This document shows positions 33,590 through 42,155 of a stretch of 64,000 bases of DNA, in pieces. The position numbers and the translations under genes were made by a program. Under the pieces are notes generated by a model. That model did no database searches and was not told the DNA's origin. It saw only the letters and a program-made list of their open reading frames with translations. Origin of the DNA: Schlegelella_A sp963778525 (GTDB lineage: Bacteria > Pseudomonadota > Gammaproteobacteria > Burkholderiales > Burkholderiaceae_C); the NCBI GenBank assembly GCA_963778525.1, contig CAVZUJ010000001.1, forward strand, positions 1-64,000. Direction: 5' to 3'. Within the stretch, counting starts at the first letter, position 1. Every line of letters begins with the position of its first letter.

Positions 33590-34735
33590 TCAGTGGATCA
33601 CGCCGATCGATTCTTCCTTGCCACCCCTGTAGGTGTGCATCGTCAGGGCGCCGTTCTTGATGTCGCCCTTCTCGTCGAAGGAGATGACTCCCGTCACTCC
33701 CTTGTAGCCTTCGGTCTTGGCGAGGACCGGAAGGTACTTCGCCGGATCCGACGAGCCGGCCTTGACCATCGCTGCGACCATCACGTTGAGCGCGTCATAC
33801 ACGTAGGGCGCATAGATCTGCACGTCGATGCCGAACTTCTTCTTGTAGTCGGCCTTCCATTTGTCCAGCGCAGGCTGCTCCGCCGCGTCGACACCGCCCG
33901 CTTCGGCACAGATCACCTGGTTATCGGCCATCGCACCACCGGCCAGCTTGGGCAATTCGCCCGAGCAGATGCCGTCGCCGCCCATGAGCTTGGCATTGAT
34001 GCCGAGCTGCTTCATCTGCCGGATCATCGGGCCGGCCTGCGCGTCCATGCCGCCGTAGAACACGATGTCGGGGTTCTTGGCCTTGATGGCGGTCAGGATG
34101 GCGGTGAAGTCGGTCGCGGTGTTGGTCGTGAACTGCGAGTCCTGGATCTTGCCGCCGGACGCGACGACAGCCTTGGAGAACTCCTCGGCGACGCCTTGCC
34201 CGTAGGCCGTGCGGTCGTCGATCACGACGATCGACTTGCCCTTCAGCTCCTTGACGGCGTAGCGGCCGAGCGTGCCGCCCAGATGCACGTCGTCGGCGAC
34301 GACGCGGAAGGCCGTCTTGAAGCCTTGGCGCGTGTACTTCGGATTCGTTGCCGAGGGCGAAATCTGCGGGATGCCGGCGTCGCTGTAGATCTTCGAGGCC
34401 GGAATCGTGGTACCCGAGTTCAGGTGGCCGATGATGCCGTTGACCTTGGAATCGACCAGCTTGTTGGCGACGGCCGTGCCTTGCTTCGGATCGCCGGCGT
34501 CGTCTTCGGCGAGGAGCTCGAAGTGCGCAACCTTCCCGCCGATCTTGACCTTCTTGGCGTTGAGCTCGTCAATGGCCATGCGAGCACCATTCTCGTTGTC
34601 CTTGCCGAGGTGGGCGATCGCGCCGCTCGTCGGGCCGACGTGACCGATCTTGACGACCAGTTCGTCGGCGGCGCCAGCGGCTCCGGCGAACAGCGCCGCG
34701 GCAACGGCGGCGATAACCTTCAATTTGACCTGCAT
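33590..34735 (-). CDS. Branched-chain amino-acid ABC transporter binding protein (LivK type)
   Basis: A 381-residue periplasmic binding protein. Signal peptide MQVKLKVIAAVAAALFAGAA ending AGAA, then VVKIGHVGPTSGAIAHLGKD, ARMAIDELNAKKVKIGGKVA, VVDSKVNGIIGHLNSG-like and SIVVIDDRTAYGQGVAEEFS, the Leu/Ile/Val-binding fold. No permease or ATPase gene is next to it, so it may feed a transporter encoded elsewhere. Ends just before the bidirectional terminator. Confidence 0.88.
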   Translation of the reverse strand: MQVKLKVIAAVAAALFAGAAGAADELVVKIGHVGPTSGAIAHLGKDNENGARMAIDELNAKKVKIGGKVAHFELLAEDDAGDPKQGTAVANKLVDSKVNGIIGHLNSGTTIPASKIYSDAGIPQISPSATNPKYTRQGFKTAFRVVADDVHLGGTLGRYAVKELKGKSIVVIDDRTAYGQGVAEEFSKAVVASGGKIQDSQFTTNTATDFTAILTAIKAKNPDIVFYGGMDAQAGPMIRQMKQLGINAKLMGGDGICSGELPKLAGGAMADNQVICAEAGGVDAAEQPALDKWKADYKKKFGIDVQIYAPYVYDALNVMVAAMVKAGSSDPAKYLPVLAKTEGYKGVTGVISFDEKGDIKNGALTMHTYRGGKEESIGVIH

Positions 34736-34860
34736 GCAATACCTCCGGTTTGATATAGGAATCGGGACAAGTCACTGAGCCCCCGAAGCGCGACACGATA
34801 ACTCAAATCAAGGCCCGATCCAGCCGGGATTTCATCCGATTTCAACGGAGGCAAAACCTC

Positions 34861-35457
34861 TCATTGCGGGCCGCGCTCCTGGCGTTTGGCCAGTTCCTGC
34901 GCGATCGCACGGCTGACCGCGTCGCGCATGGCGGTCGTGAGTTCCTTGCGCGCATCGCGGATCAAGGCGTCGGCGGCGCGCGACAGGACCGGTGCCAGCA
35001 ACTCCCGCAGGCGAACTTCCAGCGCCAGGTCGACCTGCTTTTGAAGTTCCGACAGGACGCGTCGCATCACTTGCGTCTCGTCGACCTGCAAGGGCGAGGT
35101 TGCCGGCGGGCCGGGCATCTGGATTGGCGGCGGTGCCGGTTCGACGACGGGCGCCGGCGGCTTCACTCCGGGAGGCGGCAATGGCGCAGGCGCCGGCGAC
35201 GGTGCCGATGGAGATGGAGATGGAGATGGGGTCGGCGCCGAAGGCGATGGCGCTGGACGCTGCACGACCGGCGGTCGCGCCGAAGGAACCGGCGCGGGAG
35301 CAGGTGCCTGGATGGGTGCCGGCACGGGGGGCGACGACAGAGGAACCGGCGGCGGCGCCATCTCGGCGGATGCTGGCGCCTGGACTTCCGGCCAGGTCAC
35401 GACCTCGGTCAGGGTCGGGATGCTGGCTGGCGGCACCGACGATCGCGCGCTGCTCAT
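34861..35457 (-). CDS. DUF2486-type proline-rich protein
   Basis: A 198-residue protein found behind holC in Burkholderiales. The N-terminal two thirds is a proline/alanine/serine-rich low-complexity stretch; the C-terminal part is helical and charged (VMRRVLSELQKQVDLALEVR, KELTTAMRDAVSRAIAQELA). Function unknown. The ATG at 35457 overlaps the holC stop (ATGA). A hexanucleotide repeat lies inside the proline-rich part near 35210-35230. Confidence 0.75.
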   Translation of the reverse strand: MSSARSSVPPASIPTLTEVVTWPEVQAPASAEMAPPPVPLSSPPVPAPIQAPAPAPVPSARPPVVQRPAPSPSAPTPSPSPSPSAPSPAPAPLPPPGVKPPAPVVEPAPPPIQMPGPPATSPLQVDETQVMRRVLSELQKQVDLALEVRLRELLAPVLSRAADALIRDARKELTTAMRDAVSRAIAQELAKRQERGPQ

Positions 35458-35885
35458 TCGCCGACCTCGTGTCGCTCGATGGTGTATCCGCGCCGGGCAT
35501 AGCCTTTCCAGCGCTCGCGGGCGGCGGAGCGCTCGGCCTCGCCCATCGCCACGACCTCGATCAATCGGCCGAACGATTCGAATCCCTTGGGTGGCGCCTC
35601 GCCGAGGTTGACCAGTGCGTCATGGCCCGGTGCGTCGAGCGCTTCCGGCGCCAGCCAGACGGTACCGGCGCGAAGGCTTTCGGGCACTGCGGCGAGGTCG
35701 GCGGCCCAGGCATGCGGCACGAAATCGGCGGCATCGAACGACCACAATTCCCGGTCGAGCTCGGCCAGGATCGCAGGCGCGCCGGTGACGGCGATGGCCG
35801 AGCCCCGCCGCAAGGCCTTGCGCAGCAGCCGACAGGCATAGCCCGTCGGATTGGAGACGTTGAAGTGGAAACTGATCTCGGTCAC
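35454..35885 (-). CDS. holC: DNA polymerase III chi subunit
   Basis: A 143-residue HolC protein, the clamp-loader-associated chi subunit that contacts single-strand DNA-binding protein. It starts EISFHFNVSNPTGYACRLLR and contains AVTGAPAILAELDRELWSF, FVPHAWAADLAAVPESLR, TVWLAPEALDAPGHDALVNL and FGRLIEVVAMGEAERSAARE. A GTG at 35885 is the start (VTEISF). It follows pepA by 28 bp and overlaps the DUF2486 gene, the usual Burkholderiales order. Confidence 0.88.
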   Translation of the reverse strand: MTEISFHFNVSNPTGYACRLLRKALRRGSAIAVTGAPAILAELDRELWSFDAADFVPHAWAADLAAVPESLRAGTVWLAPEALDAPGHDALVNLGEAPPKGFESFGRLIEVVAMGEAERSAARERWKGYARRGYTIERHEVGE

Positions 35886-35913
35886 GCGTCGAGGCCGCCG
35901 GCCAAGCCCGATG

Positions 35914-37374
35914 TCACCGGGCGTGCGCCAGCACGAAATGAGTGAGCAGGCCGACCGGCCGGCCCGTGGCGCCCTTGGCCGCACCTGACTTCCATGCGGT
36001 GCCGGCAATGTCGAGGTGGGCCCAGGGATACTTGCCGGTATAGCGGCGCAGGAACATCGCCGCGGTGATCGCGCCGCCGGGCCGGCCGCCGACATTGCCC
36101 ATGTCGGCGAAGTTGCTCTTCAGCGCGTCGTCGTATTCGTCGTCGAGCGGCATGCGCCAGCACGGATCGAGCGCGGCGCGGCTGGCAGCGAGCATCTGCG
36201 CCGCGACGCCGTCGTCGGCCGTGAACAGGCCGGAATGATGGTGGCCGAGGGCGATGACGCAGGCGCCGGTCAGGGTCGCGACGTCGACGACGACGGCCGG
36301 CTTGAAGCGCTCGGCGTAGGTCAGCGCATCGCAGAGGATGAGGCGGCCTTCGGCGTCGGTGTTGAGGATCTCGACGGTCTGGCCGGACATGCTGGTGACG
36401 ACGTCGCCCGGCTTGACGGCCTTGCCGCTCGGCATGTTGTCGCAGGTGGGCACGAGGCAGACGAGATTGATCTTCGCCTTGAGCGAGGCGACCGCGTGCA
36501 GCGTGCCGAGCACGCTCGCGGCGCCGCACATGTCGAACTTCATCTCGTCCATCTCGGCGCCGGGCTTGAGCGAGATGCCGCCGGTGTCGAAGGTGATGCC
36601 CTTGCCGACGAGAACGACCGGCGGCACCGACTTTGCCGCGCCGTGATAACGGGCGACGATGAAGCGCAGCGGCTCGTCCGAGCCTTGCGCCACCGCCAGG
36701 AAGGCCCCCATGCCGAGCTTTTCGACGGCCTTGCGGTCGAGGACCTCGACGTCGAGATCGAGCGCCTTGCCCATCTTCTTCGCCTGCTGGCCGAGCCAGG
36801 TGGGCGTGCACTGGTTGCCCGGGCGGTTGCCGAACTCGCGCGCCAGGGTCGCCCCTTCGGCCACGGCCGCGCCGCGCTTCAGGCCGAGCTGCACCGCCTT
36901 GGCTTCGGCTTTTCGACAGAGCAGGGTCAGCGACCTGGGCGCCCAGGGAGCCGGCGCGCTCGGCTTGCTGTGCCGATAAAGATAGCTGGCATCGGCCAGG
37001 GCGATGACGGCGGCTTCGGCGTGCGCATCGGTCCATTCGCCGGCGCTGGCCCAGCCGACCGCGAGGGTCGCGGCACCGCCAGCCTTCAGGCTGCCGAAGG
37101 CATGCGCGAGCGCTGCCTTGAACGCCTTCGCGGAGGTGTCGGCGGCGACCGCGACGGCGACCCGCCTGGCGGCGATGCCGACCGGGCGGTGCACGTAGAG
37201 CAGCTTGCCCTTCTTGAGCGTCAGATCTCCATGCGCGACGGCATCGTCGATCAGCGCCTTGATCGGCGCACCGATCGCGGCATCGACCGCATCGCCCGCG
37301 ACGACGAGGATCAAGCCATCGACCTCGACGCTGGCGAGGCTTCCCGGGGCGGTGATTCGGTGTCCGAAGTCCAT
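35914..37374 (-). CDS. pepA: Leucyl aminopeptidase
   Basis: A 486-residue M17 aminopeptidase that trims N-terminal residues; the two-metal site is in GKGITFDTGGISLKPGAEMD and the signature NTDAEGRLILCDALTYAERF. N-terminal macro-like domain begins MDFGHRITAPGSLASVEVDG. The ATG at 37374 is chosen because the longer frame to 37503 would overlap lptF on the other strand. Only 28 bp separate its start from the divergent lptF start. PepA in some bacteria also binds DNA; nothing here speaks to that. Confidence 0.93.
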   Translation of the reverse strand: MDFGHRITAPGSLASVEVDGLILVVAGDAVDAAIGAPIKALIDDAVAHGDLTLKKGKLLYVHRPVGIAARRVAVAVAADTSAKAFKAALAHAFGSLKAGGAATLAVGWASAGEWTDAHAEAAVIALADASYLYRHSKPSAPAPWAPRSLTLLCRKAEAKAVQLGLKRGAAVAEGATLAREFGNRPGNQCTPTWLGQQAKKMGKALDLDVEVLDRKAVEKLGMGAFLAVAQGSDEPLRFIVARYHGAAKSVPPVVLVGKGITFDTGGISLKPGAEMDEMKFDMCGAASVLGTLHAVASLKAKINLVCLVPTCDNMPSGKAVKPGDVVTSMSGQTVEILNTDAEGRLILCDALTYAERFKPAVVVDVATLTGACVIALGHHHSGLFTADDGVAAQMLAASRAALDPCWRMPLDDEYDDALKSNFADMGNVGGRPGGAITAAMFLRRYTGKYPWAHLDIAGTAWKSGAAKGATGRPVGLLTHFVLAHAR

Positions 37375-37402
37375 AATTCTCTGAGCAGCAGGCAAGCAGA
37401 AG

Positions 37403-38524
37403 ATGTTATTCGATTCCACTTTGCGTCGAGAGCTGGCGCGTAATTTCGGCGGCACGCTGGTGGTCATCCTGACCGTCGTGCTGACGATCATGTTCATCCG
37501 CACGCTCGGCCAGGCGGCGCTCGGGCGCGTCTCGCCGCAGGACGTCGTGCTGCTGCTGGTCTACATCGGACTGGGCAATCTGCCGACGATGCTCGGCCTG
37601 TCGCTCTTCATCGCCATCGTCGCGACGCTGTCGCGCATGTATCGCGGCAGCGAGATGACGATCTGGTTCGCCAGCGGCGTCTCGCTGACCCGTTTCGTGC
37701 GGCCCCTGCTGCGCACCAGCTGGCCGGTGCTGCTGGTCATCGCCCTGCTGGCGCTGTTCGCGTGGCCCTGGCAGAACCGCCGGATCGACGAGCTGCGCAA
37801 CGACTACGACCGCCGCTCCGACCTGTCGCGCGTCGCGCCCGGCCAGTTCCAGACCTCGGGCGACGGCCAGCGGGTTTTCTTCTTCGAAGGCGGCGCGAGC
37901 GACACCGCCACCGGGCGCAACGTGCTCGTCGTGTCCTCCAAGGGCGAAGTCGAATCGGTGACGACGGCCAAGAGCGGGCGCATCGAGACCGACCGCGACG
38001 GTCGATTCGTGCTGCTCGACCGCGGCCAGCGAAACGAGCAGAACACGCAGAGCGGCGAGAAGACCCTGTCGCGCTTCGAGACCTACCGCTCGCAGGCCGG
38101 CGACCGGGTCGCCGATGCCGCGAACAGCCAGCCGCCGCGCACCCTCTTCACCATCGAGCTGTTGCGCGATCCCACTGCCGCCAACCTGGGCGAGCTGGTC
38201 TGGCGGCTGGGCCTCATCTTCGCCGGCGCCAACGTCATCCTGCTCGGCCTCGGGCTGTCGGCCTCGAACCCGCGCCATGCCAGCAACTGGAACCTGCTCT
38301 TCGCCCTGCTCGGCTTCTTCGCCTATTACAACTTCATCAACCTGTCCCGATCGTGGGTGACCTCGGGCCGCGTCAGCGTCGCCGCGGCACTCTTCATCAC
38401 CCACGGCAGCGCGTTCGCCCTCGGCGTGATCCTGCTCTGGTGGCGTGAGCACGGGATCAACCGCGGCGTGGCGCCGCGACGCCGGGGCCGGCGGCGCGCG
38501 GCCGCAGCAACTGGGCCGGCATGA
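37403..38524 (+). CDS. lptF: LptF, LPS export permease subunit
   Basis: A 373-residue inner-membrane subunit of the LptB2FGC lipopolysaccharide extractor. Starts MLFDSTLRRELARNFGGTLV, with the first helices VVILTVVLTIMFIRTLGQAA and LLLVYIGLGNLPTMLGLSLF, a periplasmic beta-jellyroll domain (about residues 130-265, RVAPGQFQTSGDGQRVFFFE) and terminal helices before a basic Arg-rich tail. The stop overlaps the lptG start (ATGA). Confidence 0.93.
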   Translation: MLFDSTLRRELARNFGGTLVVILTVVLTIMFIRTLGQAALGRVSPQDVVLLLVYIGLGNLPTMLGLSLFIAIVATLSRMYRGSEMTIWFASGVSLTRFVRPLLRTSWPVLLVIALLALFAWPWQNRRIDELRNDYDRRSDLSRVAPGQFQTSGDGQRVFFFEGGASDTATGRNVLVVSSKGEVESVTTAKSGRIETDRDGRFVLLDRGQRNEQNTQSGEKTLSRFETYRSQAGDRVADAANSQPPRTLFTIELLRDPTAANLGELVWRLGLIFAGANVILLGLGLSASNPRHASNWNLLFALLGFFAYYNFINLSRSWVTSGRVSVAAALFITHGSAFALGVILLWWREHGINRGVAPRRRGRRRAAAATGPA

Positions 38525-39627
38525 GAACGGTTCGCCGGCTCTTCTACGCCGACATCACTTCCGCGGTCACCTTCGTCGCCGCCGCCTTCCTTGCGCTCTT
38601 CTTCTTCATCGACTTCGTCGACGAGCTGGCCGGCATCGGCGAGCACGGCTACACCGCGCTCTCGGCCGCAACGTACTCGTTCCTGCTGGCGCCCGGCCAC
38701 CTCTACGAGCTGATGCCGATCGCGGTGCTCATCGGCACCATCTACGCGCTCGCCCGCCTGGCGCAATCTTCGCAATACACGATCCTGCGTACCGGCGGCC
38801 TCGGCCCGGGCCGGGCGCTCTGGCTGCTGACCAGCCTGGCGCTGATCTTCGGCGTCGTGACCTTTGTCTGCGGCGACTATCTCGCACCGATCAGCGAGCG
38901 CCTCGCGAGCCAGTTGCACGCCCGCTTCAGCGGCAGCCTGAAGCTCGACCGGTCGGGCGCCTGGATCAAGGAACACGCGAAGACGCCGGACGGCGATCGC
39001 AGCTATTCGATCAACGTCGGCGCCGCCGAGGGCGGGTCGACCTTGCGCGACGTCCGCATCTTCGAATTCGATTCCGATGGCCGCCTCCTGTCGCGCACCG
39101 TCGCCGCCGGGGCCGAGGTGGCGAAGGATGGCGTCTGGACCTTGCGCGACGTCGACGTGACGCGCTGGATCGAAGCCGGAACGAACTCCAGCGTCAAGGA
39201 AGAAAAGCTGGCCAGCCTCGTCTGGCCCAGCAGCCTGTCGCCGAAGGTCGTCGCTGCAGCGGTGCTGCCGGTGACGACGATGTCGACGGTCGAGCTGTGG
39301 CGCTACATCGATCACCTGTCCGACAACGAACAGGCCGCCGAGCTGCAGAAAATCCAGTTCTGGAAGCGCGCGCTCTATCCGTTCGCCTGCCTGGTGATGG
39401 TCGGACTGGCGCTGCCTTTTGCCTACCTCAGTGCGCGCTCGGGCGGCCTCAGCCTCAAGGTCTTCGTCGGCATCATGCTGGGCGTCAGCTTCGTGCTGCT
39501 CAACAACGTCTTTCGCCACCTCGGGCTGCTCGGCAACTGGACGCCGTGGGTCGTCGCCGCGGTGCCGGGAGCCCTCTATCTCCTGCTGTCGATGGCTGCA
39601 TTCAGCTGGCTGGTGCGCTACCGATGA
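38521..39627 (+). CDS. lptG: LptG, LPS export permease subunit
   Basis: A 368-residue partner of LptF. N-terminus MRTVRRLFYADITSAVTFVA, then FIDFVDELAGIGEHGYTALS and LYELMPIAVLIGTIYALARL, typical of LptG. The periplasmic domain is about residues 125-265, followed by three helices (VFVGIMLGVSFVLLNNVFRH). Its stop overlaps the chelatase gene start, so the operon continues. Confidence 0.93.
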   Translation: MRTVRRLFYADITSAVTFVAAAFLALFFFIDFVDELAGIGEHGYTALSAATYSFLLAPGHLYELMPIAVLIGTIYALARLAQSSQYTILRTGGLGPGRALWLLTSLALIFGVVTFVCGDYLAPISERLASQLHARFSGSLKLDRSGAWIKEHAKTPDGDRSYSINVGAAEGGSTLRDVRIFEFDSDGRLLSRTVAAGAEVAKDGVWTLRDVDVTRWIEAGTNSSVKEEKLASLVWPSSLSPKVVAAAVLPVTTMSTVELWRYIDHLSDNEQAAELQKIQFWKRALYPFACLVMVGLALPFAYLSARSGGLSLKVFVGIMLGVSFVLLNNVFRHLGLLGNWTPWVVAAVPGALYLLLSMAAFSWLVRYR

Positions 39628-40001
39628 CCGCTGCGATCGTGCTCTTCGCGCATGGCGCGCGCGATCCGCGCTGGGCCGAACCGTTCCAGGCAGTCGCCGC
39701 ACGCATGCGTGTCGCCGCGCCCGACCGGCGCATCGAGCTGGCCTTCCTCGAGCTGATGCAGCCCGATCTCGACAGCGCGGTCGGCCGGCTCGTCGATCAA
39801 GGCGAAACCCGCATCGACGTCGTGCCGCTCTTCCTCGGCACCGGCGGCCATCTCCGGGAGGACCTGCCCCGGCTCGTCGACCGGGTTCGCGCCACGCGCG
39901 CCAGCCTGGACCTGCGCCTGCATCCCGCGATCGGCGAGAGCGAGGGGGTCATCGACGCGATGGCGGCCGCCGCGCTCGCGCTGGCGGCCTTCGGTGAATA
40001 A
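39624..40001 (+). CDS. CbiX-type sirohydrochlorin chelatase
   Basis: A 125-residue single-domain chelatase, the small CbiX/SirB type that inserts cobalt or iron into sirohydrochlorin. AAIVLFAHGARDPRWAEPFQ has the N-terminal histidine of the active site; VVPLFLGTGGHLREDLPRLV has the second histidine. Translationally coupled to lptG and followed 27 bp later by cysB, so siroheme for sulfite reduction under CysB control is a reasonable inference. Confidence 0.85.
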   Translation: MTAAIVLFAHGARDPRWAEPFQAVAARMRVAAPDRRIELAFLELMQPDLDSAVGRLVDQGETRIDVVPLFLGTGGHLREDLPRLVDRVRATRASLDLRLHPAIGESEGVIDAMAAAALALAAFGE

Positions 40002-40028
40002 TCCGCCGCTTCTTCCTTTGGCCGGTTC

Positions 40029-40973
40029 ATGAACCTTCACCAATTCAGGTTCGTCCAGGAAGCGGTTCGCCGCGACCTCAATCTCACCGAGACCGCGAAG
40101 GCGCTCTTCACTTCGCAGCCCGGCGTCTCGAAGGCGATCCTCGAGCTCGAGGGCGAGCTCGGCGTCGACATCTTCGCCCGCCACGGCAAGCGCCTGCGCC
40201 GCATCACCGAGCCCGGCCGCGAGGTGCTGAAGTCGATCGAGGTGATCATGCGCGAGGTCGGCAACCTCAAGCGCATCGGCGAGGAGTTCTCGAAGCAGGA
40301 CGCCGGCACGCTGTCGATCGCCACCACGCACAGTCAGGCGCGCTACTTCCTGCCGGGGCCGATCGCGCAGATGCGCAAGCGCTTCCCGAAGGTCACGATC
40401 AGCCTGCACCAGGGCACGCCCGAGCAGGTGGCGAAGATGGTTCACGAAGAAGTCGGCGACTTCGGCCTGGCGACGGAATCGCTGCAGAACTTCGCCGATC
40501 TCGTCACCCTGCCCTGCTACGAATGGCAGCACGTGCTGGTGCTGCCCGCTGGCCATCCGCTGACGCAGATCGACCGCGTCTCGCTCGAAGACCTGGCACC
40601 CTGGCCGCTCATCTCCTATCACCCGTCGTTCTCGGGCAGAAAGCGCGTCGACCAGGCCTTCGCGACGCGCCAGCTGCAGCCGAACATCGTGCTCGAGGCG
40701 ATCGACGCCGACGTGATCAAGACCTACGTCAAGCTCGGCCTCGGCATCGGCATCGTCGCCGAGCTCGCGATGCGCGAAGAAGCGCTCGGCTCCGAGCTGG
40801 TGGCGCGGCCGGTCGGGCATCTGTTCGGCGTCAACGTGGCACGCATCGCCTTCAAGCGCGGCGCCTATCTCCGCAACTTCGTCTATGCCTTCGTGGAGAC
40901 GCTCTCCGATCGTCTGTCGCGCAGCCTGGTCGAGCGGGCGATGGCAGGCGATGCCCAGGACTACCAGCTATGA
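40029..40973 (+). CDS. cysB: CysB-type LysR regulator
   Basis: A 314-residue LysR regulator matching CysB, activator of sulfate assimilation genes with O- or N-acetylserine as inducer. Helix-turn-helix at residues 18-38 (NLTETAKALFTSQPGVSKAI), effector domain with TLSIATTHSQARYFLPGPIA and FPKVTISLHQGTPEQVAKMV. Its stop overlaps the aminotransferase start by four bases. No frame break. Confidence 0.9.
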   Translation: MNLHQFRFVQEAVRRDLNLTETAKALFTSQPGVSKAILELEGELGVDIFARHGKRLRRITEPGREVLKSIEVIMREVGNLKRIGEEFSKQDAGTLSIATTHSQARYFLPGPIAQMRKRFPKVTISLHQGTPEQVAKMVHEEVGDFGLATESLQNFADLVTLPCYEWQHVLVLPAGHPLTQIDRVSLEDLAPWPLISYHPSFSGRKRVDQAFATRQLQPNIVLEAIDADVIKTYVKLGLGIGIVAELAMREEALGSELVARPVGHLFGVNVARIAFKRGAYLRNFVYAFVETLSDRLSRSLVERAMAGDAQDYQL

Positions 40974-42151
40974 GCGCCCTGCCCCGGCCCGACCCCGCAA
41001 GCCTGCGCACGCCGGCCATCGAGAGCCGTCTGCCCGACGTCGGCACGACCATCTTCACGGTGATGTCGGCCCTGGCGCAGCAGCACGGCGCGGTCAACCT
41101 CGGCCAGGGCTTTCCGGATTTCGACTGCGATCCGAAGCTGATCGACGCCGTCGACGCGGCGATGCGCGCCGGCTTCAACCAGTACCCGCCGATGGCCGGG
41201 TTGCCGCTGCTGCGCGAGCGCGTCGGGGCCAAGATCGAGGCGCTCTACGGCCATCGCTACGACCCGGGCGAAGAGATCACGATCACGGCCGGTGCGACGC
41301 AGGCCATCCTCACCGCGATCCTGGCGCTGGTGCGCGGCGGCGACGAGGTGATCGTGCTCGATCCCTGCTACGACAGCTACGACCCGAACATCCGCCTGGC
41401 CGGCGCGACCGCGATACACGTGCCGCTCAAGCCCGGCTCCTTCCTGCCCGATTTCGACGCCATCGCCGCGGCCATCAACCCGCGCACGCGCGCCCTGGTC
41501 ATGAACTCGCCGCACAACCCGAGCGGCACCGTCTGGTCGCGTGCCGACATGCTGCGCCTGGCCGAGCTGCTGCGGCCTACCGACATCGTCCTGATCAGCG
41601 ACGAGGTCTACGAGCACATGGTCTACGACGGCGAGCATCAGAGCGCGTCGCGCTTCCCCGAGCTGGCGGCGCGCAGCGTCGTCGTCTCGAGCTTCGGCAA
41701 GACCTATCACGTCACCGGCTGGAAGGTCGGCTACGCGGTCGCGCCGGCGCCGCTCAGCGCCGAGTTCCGCAAGGTCCACCAGTTCAACGTCTTCACGGTC
41801 AACACGCCGATGCAGCACGGCCTGGCCGCTTTCATGGCCGACGCCTCGCATCATCTCGGGCTGGCCGCGTTCTATCGTGCCAAGCGCGACCTGTTCCGCG
41901 CCGGCCTGGCGCGCTCGCGCCTGCGCGTGCTGCCATGCCAGGGCACCTACTTCCAGTGCGTCGACTACTCGCAGGTCAGCGACCTGGGCGAGGCCGACTT
42001 CTGCCGCTGGCTGACCACTGAAATCGGCGTGGCCGCAATCCCGCTGGCTGCCTTCTACGCCGACGGATTCGAGCAGCGCATCGCCCGCTTCTGCTTCGCG
42101 AAGAAAGACGAGACCCTGGGCCTGGCGCTCGAGCGGCTCGCCTCGCTCTGA
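40970..42151 (+). CDS. Class I/II aminotransferase, methionine aminotransferase-like
   Basis: A 393-residue PLP enzyme of the fold-I class. VNLGQGFPDFDCDPKLIDAV, ITAGATQAILTAILALVRGG, MNSPHNPSGTVWS, ISDEVYEHMVYDG, and the PLP lysine in SSFGKTYHVTGWKVGYAVAP. The pattern is that of YbdL-type methionine/keto-acid aminotransferases. Coupled to cysB, which points to sulfur amino acids; the substrate is not proven. Confidence 0.88.
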   Translation: MSALPRPDPASLRTPAIESRLPDVGTTIFTVMSALAQQHGAVNLGQGFPDFDCDPKLIDAVDAAMRAGFNQYPPMAGLPLLRERVGAKIEALYGHRYDPGEEITITAGATQAILTAILALVRGGDEVIVLDPCYDSYDPNIRLAGATAIHVPLKPGSFLPDFDAIAAAINPRTRALVMNSPHNPSGTVWSRADMLRLAELLRPTDIVLISDEVYEHMVYDGEHQSASRFPELAARSVVVSSFGKTYHVTGWKVGYAVAPAPLSAEFRKVHQFNVFTVNTPMQHGLAAFMADASHHLGLAAFYRAKRDLFRAGLARSRLRVLPCQGTYFQCVDYSQVSDLGEADFCRWLTTEIGVAAIPLAAFYADGFEQRIARFCFAKKDETLGLALERLASL

Positions 42152-42155
42152 GGCT

